Source of the DNA: Collybia mongolica
Lineage: Eukaryota; Basidiomycota; Agaricomycetes; Agaricales; Clitocybaceae
Assembly: GCA_013420905.1 (NCBI GenBank)
Contig: JAAXNY010000001.1
Location: 124,001 to 188,000 of the forward strand
DNA: 64,000 nt
Direction: 5' to 3'
Shown here: one piece after another, positions 35,839-47,431 of the stretch
Numbering within the stretch: the stretch's first letter is position 1
How the letters are laid out: the number at the start of each line of letters is the position of its first letter
The notes under the pieces: model-generated
What the model saw: the letters and a program-made list of their open reading frames with translations, nothing else
What the model was told of the DNA's origin: nothing
The model's database searches: none
Program-made: the position numbers and the translations under genes

Positions 35839-36844
35839 ATGGCCCCAGCGTCCGAGGGTGTCAATGGCCGGCCTGTGAAGACCTCAGAGCGCTGTGAGCT
35901 TCTCTCTTTTCCGTCTCGTCTGGATAATGATAAGATTTGTCTCAGTTTGTCAACAGGATTCGGATGTAGCCTTTAGATCCTGTGACGATACCTTATTCCA
36001 CATCCATCGGAAGAACCTGGAGACAAATGCTGGCGGCTTTCCTCCTCAGGAGTTCGAAACCAGGGAAGAGGTCGTTCCGCTCACTGAAACCGCGTCCACG
36101 CTGGAGCTGTTGTTTCAGTTCATCTACCCGCAGCGCCACCCTGATCTTGAATCCACGGAATTCGAGATTCTTTGTCCTCTCGCGGAAGCCGCAGAGAAAT
36201 ACGAAGTATACTCGGCCATCAACATATGCAAAATACGGATGAGGTATTCTTCGTCGATAATATCGGGTTGATTCACCAAATGTCGCCTCCAGGTACTACG
36301 TGAGAGAACACAGCCTTGCAGTCATGCTGTATGCTGCCAAACACGACTACCATGATATTGTTGGCGAAACTGCGCCTCTCTTGCTGCATACTCCGATGGA
36401 AGAAATACTTGTTAAGCTTCCTCATCACCTCGTCATTCCATGGGTGAGTAGTATCAAATAAATGCCCGCTGGTACACACGTCAAGAATGATTTTAGGTGC
36501 TATATGTTGAGAGCTGGAATAGGGTTTTGCAAAAAGCTGTTGCCTACAGTACGGGAGTGGTTGGAGGGACCAGAAATTGGGCATCCACCACCTATTACGA
36601 TCCACAAGGGCACCATGTCAGCCAACTAGCGACATACTGCGTGAACTGTAATTTCAACGTCGATATCGCCTTTGGACAAGTCCTCCGTAGGCTCGAAAAC
36701 ATTCAATCTCTAGAAAGCCTCGGTGCCGTTTTTGGTGATGTGAATAGGGTATGCTGTCCTCATACACTCCCAGTCTTCGCTTCGTGGCGTTCGTCAATTG
36801 AGGACGAAATTGACACTATTAAACCTTTAGTTGCATACCTGTAG
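35839..36844 (+). CDS. BTB/POZ domain protein 1
   Basis: Exons 35839-35893, 35946-36243, 36293-36443, 36497-36844; 283 aa. BTB domain at about residues 20-115: DSDVAFRSCDDTLFHIHRK, then LELLFQFIYPQRHPDLES and LAEAAEKYEVYSAINICK. The third exon gives the BACK-like helical part MLYAAKHDYHDIVGETAPLL and LPHHLVIPW; the last exon has a CxxC motif (CVNC) and the ending ASWRSSIEDEIDTI. BTB domains dimerise and often act as Cullin-3 adaptors or chromatin factors; for this fungal family the partner is unknown. The 298-nt and 151-nt internal exons are identical in length to those of the BTB genes at 38.6 and 44.7 kb, showing common descent. Confidence 0.85.
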
Positions 36845-38626
36845 TGTTACGTCAATACCAAGTTCATAGCGCGGTTTTGAGGTTAGTATTCAATGATGAG
36901 GCTCGCATTCTGAGTCATTGTGAGCGCCTCCTTTCCGCATTTGTTCAGTTATTGTCCTGGACGTTGCCTTTGCCTTTCTGTCCATTTACTTTATACACCA
37001 CACATTCAATACATGTACATTCACTGCTGAGTTCACGAGGAAGGCCGAAATGCTTGTTCTCGAGTAGTCATAGGCGTCCTCTTGAAAAAGGGCGAACAAT
37101 TTGCGAATAAAATAGATAGATTTGAACGGGGCTGTCTATGACGATCCGGGTACGACGGATCAGAATAGCACGTGCCCGTCACATGCTCATTCCGCCCCAG
37201 AAAATTCATCTGGTGTTTTTCTCCAACACGCCAAGCGCTTCTCGTACGTGTGTGGGTGGGCTTGCCCTCTGTACTTCGTACGAGCAAGGCGTAAACCACA
37301 CCGTGTATTCTTTCAAGGCTAACGCCAACTTATTACTTCCTTATCTACCTTCAAGTTCCAAGGTCGAGGGCACACATACACGTTACCCTTACCTATGAAA
37401 GTACCGCAAGCAATGTTATGATGGAAGATACCAGAACGTAGACAATTTCGTCCGAGTCATGGTAGCGGGTTGGGAGGTTGAGCCTGTTATGGATATTGGG
37501 CGCGAAGCCTGGTACGAGAGAAGTTGGAGGAATGTGCAGGAGGTGCGTTGGAATTTGAAGGCTGCCTAAACTTTAGGGAGGAACTGAGTATTGGTTTGTG
37601 ATGGGTATTTATCAGCTCCGTCTTCGGCTTCGATACTGACGCATATTGAGAGCGTTCACTCGTAAGCATTTTGAGATGTATAACGGGACGCATGTACCTC
37701 ACTACTAACCGCTCTGCAAAATCCTATAAAGATCACGTTGAGAGGCACATGTAGGGATTTTACCAACCCCGACACCACATTTTGGGCTGATGTCGTCTTG
37801 AAGCACAGATGCTATGATCATCCTCCATGCGCCGGGTGGGGCAAAGTGGGCTAGACTAGCACTGATCGTTCCCTGCGGGACATTCAGCAACACGTCTTCA
37901 CACGCCAGCTACGAGCGAGTTATCAAATTCGACAAGATGATCATCATTCATACCCGCAAATCTACGAGGATACAAAGAAGTTTTTGATAGAGACTGTACT
38001 ACGCAACCATAAAGTCAGAAACCCTGACCTTATCCTGAAACATTGCGTAATATCTCCCTGTGGGTTAACCTACACCGCTACACGACTCTCGACTCTGCCG
38101 AGAGGCTCCTTGAGAATTTTTCTAATCTCTACGTTAAGATTACTGATGCGCCATTGAACGCTTCATCCCAAGCAGCCGTCTGAACGCCTTTTGTAGGAGT
38201 GATTACATACATCAGATCAAGTCAAAATTCGCCCATGGCTTAACCACTCCATCTTCAACTCAAAGATTTCGCACTAAACCTACCTGAGGCCTCCGGAAAG
38301 CAGCCGCTTTTTCATTTAATGAGGCTCCCATGATGGGTGATATTGTTACAGGACACGCCGTGGCTCACGGCTCATGGAATGCAACGGATGTAATGGAGCA
38401 TGCTAGACGATATACATATATCGTGTTTGGTATGTAGTATCTCCAACTATTTCTAAAGTACTGCCTACGACCACTATTCTACAAATATACTGCCCGGCCA
38501 TCGTATCCTAGGTGTCTTATGGACCGCGCCTATTTGAGCGCTCAATTATCACTTGAAACATGAGGCAGGAACGAGGCAGGTCTACTTTTCCAATATCCTG
38601 ATAGTCGTGACACTTGATCTTGAACG
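36845..38626. other. spacer between two BTB genes
   Basis: No clear gene. A frame of about 50 codons near 38040-38183 (with LHRYTTLDSAERLLENFS) looks protein-like but has no start or splice context, and I do not recognise it. Confidence 0.35.
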
Positions 38627-39614
38627 ATGTCTATCCTCGAATCTGGACCGCCAGTCGAAGACCAGCCACAAATCTCTGAGAGATGTGAGTGGTATCTGGT
38701 TCGCATATTCACAAACTAATGTTTGAAAGTCAACTTCACGGATGCGGATGTGACCTTCAAATCAAGCGACGGAATCCTCTTTAAATTGCACAAACTCAAT
38801 CTCGCCATCAACGCCAATGGATTTCCTCCGCCAGAACTCCCAACTACCGATGAAGTTGTCGAGTTATCGGAAACATCAGGTGTTCTTGAACTTCTCTTCC
38901 AATTCTGCTATCCCTATCGCCGTCCAGATCTGGAGCTGGTTGACTTCAAGGTTATCGCCTGCCTTGCCGAAGCGGCTGAGAAGTACGAAGTATTTCCGGC
39001 AATGAGTATGTGCAATATTCGGATGAGGTGTGTACCTTTTTGTTGATACGACTTTTGGGTGGTAAAGACATTATATTCAAGGGATAACATCTTCCAAAAT
39101 CCGGTTGATGTGATGTTCTATGCAGCAAAGCATGATTATACCGATATCCTAGATACGACCTATAGCCTAGTCCTCAAGGAGCCTCTAGGAGTAATAGTAA
39201 GCAAATTGCCCCCTCATTTCGTTATTCCATGGGTACGAGATTGCTGAGAACTCAATGGAAGCTGCTGCTGACTGCCCTTTCTAGATGTTGCACTATGAAC
39301 GATATAACCAGGTTCTACAACGCGCAATCGCATACTATGACAGTTGGGAACCACAACATCGCGTTCCCCAGCATATTGTCAAGAAAGCGTTTAAGGAAAG
39401 GGTTCGTGCGGAATGTGTGCTTCAGACAAAAGAGTGCATTGCTTGCCGCATTCTGCGAAAGCTTGGTCGAGGAATCATTGCGTTGATGGATCTGGACGAT
39501 GTGTTTAATCCTCGGGGTAATTGTTGTGGGGAATTCACTTATGGGCTAACGCAATGGCGTCGCGCTATCGAGAAAGATATACAGGAGATCCCACCGTTTC
39601 ATACTTTATTATAG
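38627..39614 (+). CDS. BTB/POZ domain protein 2
   Basis: Exons 38627-38684, 38730-39027, 39082-39232, 39285-39614; 278 aa. BTB core: DADVTFKSSDGILFKLHK, LELLFQFCYPYRRPDLEL, LAEAAEKYEVFPAMSMCN. It continues with VMFYAAKHDYTDIL and LPPHFVIPW, then a C-terminal exon with CVLQTKECIACRIL and TQWRRAIEKDIQEI. Same intron positions and phases as BTB 1. Its stop at 39612-39614 is only 33 nt from the original stop of BTB 3 on the other strand, so the two were tail-to-tail neighbours before the hAT element inserted. Confidence 0.85.
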
Positions 39615-39647
39615 CCTTCGTATGTATAACATTGTCGTGCCCCTGTC

Positions 39648-39702
39648 CTACAACGCCAAAACGGGGACATTCTGAAAGTCCATCTGGACCGATGCACGCC
39701 AT
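39648..39702 (-). pseudogene. detached last codons of BTB protein 3
   Basis: On the minus strand this 55-nt piece reads TGG CGT (WR) onward to a TAG at 39648-39650, encoding WRASVQMDFQNVPVLAL. The WR(A/S) start and acidic/hydrophobic end match the C-termini of BTB 1 (ASWRSSIEDE) and BTB 2 (TQWRRAIEKD). It continues the frame that is broken at 43818 by the hAT insertion: 254 nt of exon 4 upstream plus these 55 nt make 309 nt, exactly 103 codons. Confidence 0.85.
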
Positions 39703-39710
39703 TCTGCAAT
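39703..39710. repeat. target-site duplication of hAT element, left copy
   Basis: TCTGCAAT, identical to 43818-43825 on the far side of the element. An 8-bp duplication is the hallmark of hAT insertion. Confidence 0.9.
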
Positions 39711-39726
39711 TAGGGCTGAGCACCGT
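39711..39726 (+). repeat. left terminal inverted repeat of hAT element
   Basis: TAGGGCTGAGCACCGT; 15 of 16 positions match the right end in inverse orientation. Confidence 0.88.
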
Positions 39727-39885
39727 GTCCGTATATACGGCTATACGGGCACCCGTAAGACGGTTACCGTCACCGTGCCGTCTAGCCCCACAGGTGCGAC
39801 TTGACGGCACGGGTGACGGCACGGTTACCCCCCGTATCATACCGTCAACTGACGGCCGTATACGGCATGTGTACGGCTGTGTAGA
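39727..39885. repeat. left subterminal repeat region of hAT element
   Basis: Dense short motifs of the type ccgtatacgg, cacccgta and acggcacgg in both orientations. In hAT elements such clusters bind the transposase and are needed together with the terminal repeats. The role is inferred from that. Confidence 0.6.
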
Positions 39886-40143
39886 ATTGGAATTTATGAC
39901 GCGTTCATTGCGTCATTGAATTGCATAATGCCATCACACGTGCTTTGGTTTGTTTATCTGCAGAGCTCTCGGGTCACTCGGGTGTCGTTCAGCGAGCTGG
40001 CCAATCTGGAGCAGCATGTGTGCGCATCAAGATGAAATCTCCTAGTTAGGAAGGGATGCGCACAACCTATTTAATGGGCGCATTTTTGCCAACGAGAACG
40101 TCACCCTGCCCCCACTTCTTGCCTTTATCATTGGGCCATCAGT

Positions 40144-43100
40144 ATGCCTTCTCACTCCGATGCTGAGAATTGCGCGGTCGACGAGCATGGCCAACTCAAA
40201 GACGCCAACGATATCCAGTGGTTCAACTCCCCTGGCGATAACGATCCTATCCCTCTTCCCTCTGTGGAAGGAGATGCTGGCATCGACAACGATGAAGGTA
40301 TGTGTTGCCTTACTCTGCATCTTGCAAGTATTGACGGCACGCCCGCCAGTTGCCCAAGGTAGACCTAAGCGAAACAAGAATTCAGGACTACAGGATATCC
40401 TTGCCGCTGAGCGCCTCGATGAGTGGGGCGATCTCGAGAAGAAACACCGCCAACCCAAACGACGTTCAAAGAGGGTTACCAAGCATATCAAAGTTGCGGA
40501 TGATGGCTTGTCGGATCTCGAAGATGACGACGAATACGAAACCGACGAAGTTGATGGGTCTTTGCAGGCAAGCGATGCATCCGACAGTGAGGGTGGCATA
40601 TCTAATGAGGAGGTACGTGACTGACATGACTGACAATTAGTAATTCTTTCGTTTCCATCCTTCTAATGATGGTTGCAGCTCGCCGATATGCTTCCCTCAA
40701 AGACAGTGCCGAATAATATGAGGCGAGCCCATGCTGGGAAGCGGAAGCGATCTGATAAGAGCACTGTTGACGACTCTCAGCCCTCTCAAGCAACCACCCC
40801 CGCCATCACCCCTGCTAGCAGCTTCATGGACGAAAGCTCAAAGGAAACGAAACAGGTGGGTTTCGGTTGTCAAATATGTTTCTAGTACTAATGAAATTGA
40901 CTATAGACGTCGAATCCGATCTACTACTTTTATAATACCCTCCAGGCTGCTCCTCATGGCGTTAAAGCCGACGAAGGTGACAAGTTTTACCAGTGCCTTC
41001 ATGGTGGTAGGAAGGTTTTGAGGGTTACGAAGAGGATGAGGAACAATCTCAATGGTAAGGTCAATTCTTCATCAGTCACTATTTTCGACTTACACACAGT
41101 TGGGTTTTCCTTTCAGGTCTTATTGGGAATCTCAGAAGTTGCTCGCCTGACATGTTCAAATTTTATTCTTATCTCAAGGATCGCCGTCCGCATGCACCAC
41201 TCTCACCCGAGGAGAAAGGAATTGCAACCGGCGAGATTGAGCTCTCGTCTGCGAAACTCGCCGAGTTCACGCAACGTCACGACGCTCATCAGCAGTCACT
41301 CAAGAATGCATTTGTACGGCAACAGGAGAAAGCAGCAGTAAGTGTTTATTTATTTTCCATTGATCGCGCTCTCTTATCACTGATATTTAGGAACCCTGGA
41401 GCCAGGAAAAATTTGAAGAGTTGTTGACAAAGTGGATTGTCGCCTCCGACCAACCGTTTGAAGAGGTGGAGAAACCAGAACTTGCTGACCTCCTCAACTA
41501 TGTAAATCGATCTGCGTCATCACTCAAGATCCCCAGCCGTTTCACAGTCAAGCGGCGCGTGATGAAAATGAATGCCGAAGGTATCCAAGAAATGAAGGAT
41601 TTGTTTGCAGTACGTCGTAATGTCAACCACACATCGTGATTCAACGTTCTGACTTGTAAGTAGAAAATTGATGGCAAGGTGGCTGTTTCGCTCGATGGCT
41701 GGACATCAGGCAACAACTATGGTTTCCTCGGCATCATTACACACTACGTAAATCCAGATACTGGTGAACTTGGTCTGTCGCAAGTTCTTGTTATTATTAT
41801 TTTCACTCAACTGTCAACAGAGGAATGTCTGATTGATTTTCGTGAACTGCTTGGCCAGCACACAGGCGAAAACATCGCAGAGGCAGTCTGGGACACACTT
41901 TGTATGTTCGGTATCCAAGGAAAGGTGAATTGTATTTGTTCTCAATGCCGATAATATGCTCAACTTGCAGTAGACAATTGCCTTTGTAACGGACAATGCG
42001 TCGAACATGGACACATTTGTCGATGCAATTGTTTCATTGGCCAAGAAGATGCAGATCGTTATCAACGCAGTCTGGGCACGGCTTCGTTGCATGCCGCATA
42101 CCATTCACCTTGCAGCGCTCAAGGTATGAACCAAATTATGTTGTCCTTAACCCTTCACTGATGGTTTCCAAGCTACTCAAAGCTATCGGTGCAAAACGTT
42201 CTCGTAACGATAAGAAAACCAACTCGCCTGGTGACAATTACCAGGACTCTGTCAGTGCACCACTTAGTGAGGAAGCAGACAACGATGCAGCAACCCAGGA
42301 AGGTGACGACGAAGATGAATTCTCTCCTGATGGCCCACAGGCCCCTACCGATTTTATTTTTCCAGCAGTAGATAAGGAAAGTGGTTCTTTTTAGTGGTGT
42401 TAGCCCTTTAAGCCTTGCCTAATAGTCCTCTTAGCTTCGAAAAATTGTCCGCGCTGTTCGTTCGAGTCCACAGCGGAAGGCTCGCTGGTTAGACCTAGTG
42501 TCTGATGAGCTTCGCAAGAGGAATCCTGATGCCCCATGCTACCCTCCTGCACTTATGCTCATCCTTGATGTTTCGACGCGTTGGTCTTCCACCCATCAAA
42601 TGATGCGTAAGGTTTCTTTGATTGTTTTGTGGAACTGGAACTTATCAAATTCATTACCCATAGGTCGAGCATTGCAATACGAGGCTGAGATCAATACCTT
42701 TGTGGCCCTCCGCGCAAATCGTGACCTCCGTGATCTCGAACTCACAGAAGATGAGTGGTCGTCGATTAGGCTTGTAGCTACATGGCTCGAGAGGTTCCGA
42801 GATGCCACGACCCAGATGTCTGCTACGCAACAGCCCATGCTATCACATACACATGCCATCTTTCGCGGTCTACAGGAACATCTTCGTGAATCCATTCGCG
42901 ACTTACCCACTAACATTGATCCTTGCATCCGAGAGGGACTTCTAGCTGCTCACCAAAAGCTGAGCGAGTACTATTACAGGTTCGACCAGTCCCCGTTTTA
43001 CATCTGGGCTGCACGTATGTTCATCTTGTTTCCATTATGCCTTAACTGATTGATACATTGGTAGTCCTTGACCCGAGGATCACCTATGAAGGCTTGAAGC

Positions 43101-43626
43101 TCGACTTTGCTGATGATCCTACTCTTCTCGCCGATCTGGAGAAGTCCAAGGCACTGCTTCGAAAATACTACGACGAAAACTATGCAGTTTCACATGTGCC
43201 CTCTGATGACATCAATAGCAGTCGCTCGAAGTCTTCTGGCCCAGCAGACTTTATGTCACGCTACGAATCCATTGTACCCGACAATATTGACGAACTGGAG
43301 GAATATTTCAAGATCAAGCGCAAGGATTTCAGGAAATGTGATCCGCTTCGGTGGTGGAGGAGCCAACGGGAGGATTGGCCTAATCTCTACCGTCTTGCTT
43401 GTGATGTGCTTTGTATTCCAGGTTTGTGGTGTTCCTCTCCATTATTGTTTATCTATTTATGGTGCTTTTAGGGTCTGCTGTCGCAGTCGAACGTCTTTTT
43501 TCAAGCGGCAGGGACACCATCTCACTTCGCCGTGCCAGCCTTCGGCCAGACACTATTCGAGCCCTTATGGTCCTCAAGCACCGCCTTCGTCGCATGCGCC
43601 AGCGTAGTGTAATCGCTCTAGAGTAG
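40144..43626 (+). CDS. hAT transposase (BED finger, RNase H-like core, hATC dimerisation domain)
   Basis: About 14 exons, starting 40144-40297, 40359-40612, 40679-40855, 40907-41054, 41117-41337, 41391-41609, 41664-41772, 41821-41924, 41974-42123, 42173-42367, 42435-42606 and ending with 43471-43626; every junction I phased is consistent and no stop interrupts it. Order: basic/acidic N-tail, a BED-like DNA-binding region (GDKFYQCLHGGRKVLRVTKR), first catalytic aspartate in AVSLDGWTSG, second in AFVTDNASNMD, HTIHLAAL, STRWSSTHQMM, a helical insertion, and the C-terminal hATC motif AVAVERLFSSGRDTISLRR. A very acidic segment (about 42225-42365) interrupts the core. It would cut and paste this element through the paired ends at 39711 and 43817. 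Complete, so potentially active. Confidence 0.92.
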
Positions 43627-43659
43627 AATTTCTTATAAACTATGAAAATGGTTGTTTTC

Positions 43660-43801
43660 ATCCCGTAACGATCCCGTTTACGGCCGTATCTGCACCCGTA
43701 CCGTGCCGTTCAGCTCTTGTGAAAGGACTATACGGGTACGGGAACGGGCATACCCGTAACCGTCTGCCACCGTGAGTATACGGCCGTACACCGTATACGG
43801 G
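43660..43801. repeat. right subterminal repeat region of hAT element
   Basis: The same short motifs as at the left end (acggccgtat, cccgtacc, cgtatacgg) in both orientations, just inside the right terminal repeat. Confidence 0.6.
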
Positions 43802-43817
43802 ACGGTGCTCACCCCTA
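43802..43817 (-). repeat. right terminal inverted repeat of hAT element
   Basis: Complement reads TAGGGGTGAGCACCGT, pairing with the left end at 15 of 16 positions. Confidence 0.88.
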
Positions 43818-43825
43818 TCTGCAAT
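43818..43825. repeat. target-site duplication of hAT element, right copy
   Basis: TCTGCAAT, identical to the left copy. It lies within the last exon of BTB gene 3. Confidence 0.9.
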
Positions 43826-44765
43826 CCCTCCCGGTTCCGGTCCACAACCGGAGCGCTTGACATCAAATACAGCGTCCAAGTTGAGCAACGCCGATAGTAG
43901 GCCCTTCCCTGCCTGCAGGTTAAGAAGAACTTGTTTCCCTAAGTGGGTTTCATGACGTTGCCCACAGAGTTCACAATACGATCCACACTTGGGGTTGTTT
44001 AGCCCTGGTGTCGTATGATAGTACGCTATTGCTCTATTTAGAACATCGGCATATCGTTCGCGTTGCAATACCTAGAAGATATGCGCATGGTAATGAGGCA
44101 GATAGGAATATGAATCGAAACTTCTTACCCATGGTATAACCAGATGAGAAGGTAATAATGGTAAAATTTTCGACAGGGGTTCATCCAGCAGTAAAGGCGC
44201 TGTTTTGGCAAGAAGTTCGGGGTGGTTCGCCCTTGCAGAGTATTCCATAACTTCAACGGCATGTTGAGGTAGAGTTCTCCTAATCACAAAGTAGGCAATA
44301 CCCATTGACGCAAAACGATTATATGGTAATAATGGAACGTACTTCATCCGAACGTTGCAAATGTTGGTTGCAGCAAAAACTTGATATTTCTCTGCAGCTT
44401 CCGCAACAGGCGCGAAGACGTTGAACTCCAGTGACATCAAATCCGGGTGACGGTCAGGGTAGCAAAATCGAAAAAGCATGTCAAGGATTGTCGATGCTTC
44501 TGGGAGGTGGATGGTCGTATCTGTTGAATCTTCCGATGGTGAGGGAAATCCTGTTGCATTAACTATGAGATTCTTCTTGTGGACAAGGAAACGAACGTTG
44601 TCGCTAGATTGATATGATATATCAGAGTCAGGTGAACTAACTGGAAGGAAAGCGACTTTTAGATTTAAATGTTGGGGTTCACAAAGACAGCGACATACAT
44701 TTGTCAGAGAATCTGACCTCGTGAGACCCAGAATGCTTATTGTCAGTAGGTTGATGAGCGGACAT
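43818..44765 (-). pseudogene. BTB/POZ domain protein 3, split by the hAT element
   Basis: Minus-strand exons 44765-44699, 44640-44343, 44279-44129 and 44071-43818 (exon 4 then broken). Internal exon lengths (298 and 151 nt) equal those of BTB 1 and 2. BTB core: DSDISYQSSDNVRFLVHK, LDMLFRFCYPDRHPDLMS, VAEAAEKYQVFAATNICN; then LLPSHLVIPW and a C-terminal exon with YCELCGQRHETHLGK. The native last 18 codons lie beyond the transposon at 39648-39702. As the DNA stands, translation would run into the hAT end and stop at 43658, replacing 18 residues by roughly 55 foreign ones (DRGEHRPVYG...). The BTB domain is complete, so a partly working fusion cannot be excluded. Confidence 0.85.
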
Positions 44766-45367
44766 GATCAACAACGATCGATCGGGAGTGGAGAAAAACG
44801 TGTATAGCTCACATTCTCAACCGATGAAATGCCTCATGGCAACTGATGATAGGCGCCCATAGATGAAATCTTCATACTTGACAGGAAACACATTCTTGAA
44901 GATTTGTGGTGCCTTTATCGTAAGGCCAGTAATCTCAGTTAAAGAATAGAGGCGAGGTCAAGGTGAGTTGTAGAGCAACTGGAAGCGGGTCTCGCGGTGG
45001 TGAACCCGGGTGAGCGTCACATGTTATCTACCATGTTTCGCCTGCAAACATCCTCAATTCTCAATTCTTGGCCTTGTCATAGTTGTAAATACTACATCGA
45101 TCAAGCTATCAAGCGTAAGATCTTCTCTTATGACCAACATAAGTCCAGGCCTCATTGGATAAAATACATTTGAAACTATGCCTTGGTCCATACATCATGA
45201 GTGTCCTGCAAAACTGCGGTTAAACTCCCACATTTTTCGCTGTAAGGGACTCCCATGGCGATTTCAAATATTTCCACAACTAAATATAAGGAAGAACTAT
45301 TCGCAAATTTGATGTACTGGGAGGCTAGGTAATGGCAATGATAATATCATATAGCGTTGTGGATAAA
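44766..45367. other. intergenic between BTB 3 and the membrane-protein gene
   Basis: No gene recognised. It must contain the BTB 3 promoter and the 3' flank of the membrane-protein gene. Confidence 0.4.
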
Positions 45368-46891
45368 TCAAAAGTGAGGGATAAATTTCGTCCATTCCAT
45401 GCCTTGAAGGGCCCCAGGAGAGAGTTTCCTGAGTGTCATGAACGCCTGTACAATTAGCACAAGTCGTGCGGTAATATAAATAAGTACGCATAAAACCAGG
45501 AGAATGTTTCGAAGTACTGCGATGATCAACAAAAAATACCAGCCCAATAAGTTGATGCTGAACGCGTCTGCGCACGCGATCCTGGGGTTGGTGAATTTGA
45601 AACTCGCCGACAACAGTGCTATAATATAAGGGCTGCATGCCATCACCATTGAAGAGCTGCGCCAGAGTACTTGCTCTTGACGAGATGGGAATTGGAAAGA
45701 CCATGCAATGCAGTGGATTCCACCAAATATGCTGCCGAGGATGACGCATGCAACGGCCATCCATAAAAATGTATATCTGTCTGAGGAGACTTTCGCCGCA
45801 TAGAATGTCGACACTCTGCCTGCTTCAGACGATTTACCCATAATTCCGTAAATTACATGTTTGAGCCCCCGCATTGCAGGGGAGACTGGATAAGCGAATC
45901 GGACTGCCCAGCGCGATGCCTTCACGACCCTGGGAAGGGAGTAGAATTCCGCTGGTTCATGGTTTGGCTGCATTGTCATGTGAATCGGCAGTGGCAATGG
46001 TGGAGGGGATGACTGTAAATGAGTGATAACAGATAATTCACTGCGCATTTCTTGTTCTTGTTCTCCAGCTGCAGGATGTGTGCCCATTTCTAGTGTATCG
46101 GTATGGGATTGGGTTGGAGAGCCCGTATTGAAATCGTGCACTATGTCATTGCTGACTTTGGAACCGACATTCACTGGATGGGGATATCGTACGTCTACAG
46201 GTTTGTTCCACCAGAAGAAATATGTCACAATATTCAGTGTAGCAAATGCCAGAGTTAGTAGCTCCAATTCCGTGATAACGAGGCCAGTCGAACCACGAAC
46301 AAGGCATTGGATAAGGAACCATGTCGTCTGAAGGGTCACAACCCCTTTTGTAAACCCATCCCCTTTACTTTTATCCTGGATTTCTGCTTCGGTGATTCTC
46401 GGCCACTCAATGTCTCCTCTACTATGTAGGGCTTCCAAGGTCTCGAGATCTAGTGGGCGTCCGGGTCGGCCCTCAACAAAGAGCATAAAACCTCCCATCT
46501 GCAGAAAGTGCCCATGGGTCGTAGTCCATCCTTGTGCTAGGTGTGGATATGAAATAATTAGAGCTGAGACTTATGCCAGGAGAATATATTATAATGCAGA
46601 GAACAACATACCCTTATGGCGCTGTCCAATTTTCCGAGCACTGTACCATTGCCTCATTGCCCATAAGATGATTACCTCTGGTGCAATCAATCCACACAAC
46701 ATCAAACCAACACGTCGGAAAGAAACCATGATCCCTGAATCAGAGGTGGCAGGAATATTTGGGTGGATGGCAATCCAGGTGCAGGCAAATATTGTCATGA
46801 GACAGCTCCAAGTCATATCCCAGACATTTCTTTGGTCTGGGGGATCTGTTATGGGGAGCATTGTAGCAGTGTTAATGAGGTCTGAGTGCAT
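45368..46891 (-). CDS. polytopic membrane protein, fungal family of unknown function
   Basis: Exons 46891-46612 and 46530-45368, 480 aa. It belongs to a family widespread in mushrooms and recognised by these motifs: an N-terminal CTWIAIHPNIP, RRVGLMLCGLIAPEVIILWA with a following RQWYSARKI, GWTTTHGHFLQMGGFM across the exon junction, ITEAEIQDKSKGD, VTLQTTWFLIQCLVRGSTGL, TELELLTLAFATLNIVTYFF and WWNKP. Then a polar loop, and further helices near the C-terminus (FLWMAVACVILGSIFGGIHC and LIIAVLRNILLVLCVLIYI). About seven to eight helices in all. No enzymatic motif is visible and the role is not known. The start is the first ATG after an upstream in-frame stop. Confidence 0.75.
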
Positions 46892-46950
46892 GATTAGCTA
46901 TTTAACAGCTTTTACGTTGAACGTTGACATGAAGTATCAGGAGATAATCT

Positions 46951-47143
46951 ACACGTGGGAGTGGTATCCATGACAGGTCTAAACTAAGACTGTACAGCCA
47001 ATTACTCAGCTGTTCATGACTATTGGTCTTTATTTTTGTGAGTATTGTATTTTTACATGTGGGAGAAATATCCATGACAGGTCTAAATTAACTGTACAGC
47101 CGATTAACCATTGACTGCTTCTTTATTTATGTGAGTATTTTGT
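46951..47143. repeat. degenerate tandem repeat, about 100-bp unit, two copies
   Basis: Copies at about 46951-47056 and 47057-47143 share tccatgacaggtctaaa, ctgtacagcc and atgtgagtatt-like words, with small indels between them. It lies upstream of the membrane-protein gene; a role is not evident. Confidence 0.6.
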
Positions 47144-47431
47144 TAATGATCCCATTAGATACACGTCTATCTATTTGGGAATCTGATTCTGATGAGGAAG
47201 ACTGGCAATGCAGTTTGTGGATTTTGGAGAGCTCGCGTTGCTTTCGGGTGAAGGTTTGTGCATCGCACAGGAGCAGAAATATATATATTCCTGAAGTGCC
47301 TGAGAGATTTTGAGAGTCGGCCAAAACCCAGTCTTGGAAACACGTTCCACATAGTAGCATCGCACAAGCAAGAGTTAGTCAGGGTAATAACATACTGCGG
47401 AATCTCAAGTGCCAATACTATAATTCAGACA

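Larger units (their letters stand above)
39711..43817 (+). mobile_element. complete hAT-superfamily DNA transposon, 4107 bp
   Basis: Bounded by terminal inverted repeats of 16 bp with one mismatch (left TAGGGCTGAGCACCGT, right complement TAGGGGTGAGCACCGT) and a perfect 8-bp target duplication TCTGCAAT. It carries an intron-containing transposase with open frames throughout. Both ends, about 150 nt inside the termini, are packed with short CCGTATACGG / ACCCGTA-like motifs in both orientations, as expected for subterminal transposase-binding repeats. It sits in the last exon of BTB gene 3. The perfect duplication and intact transposase suggest recent insertion. Confidence 0.92.
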
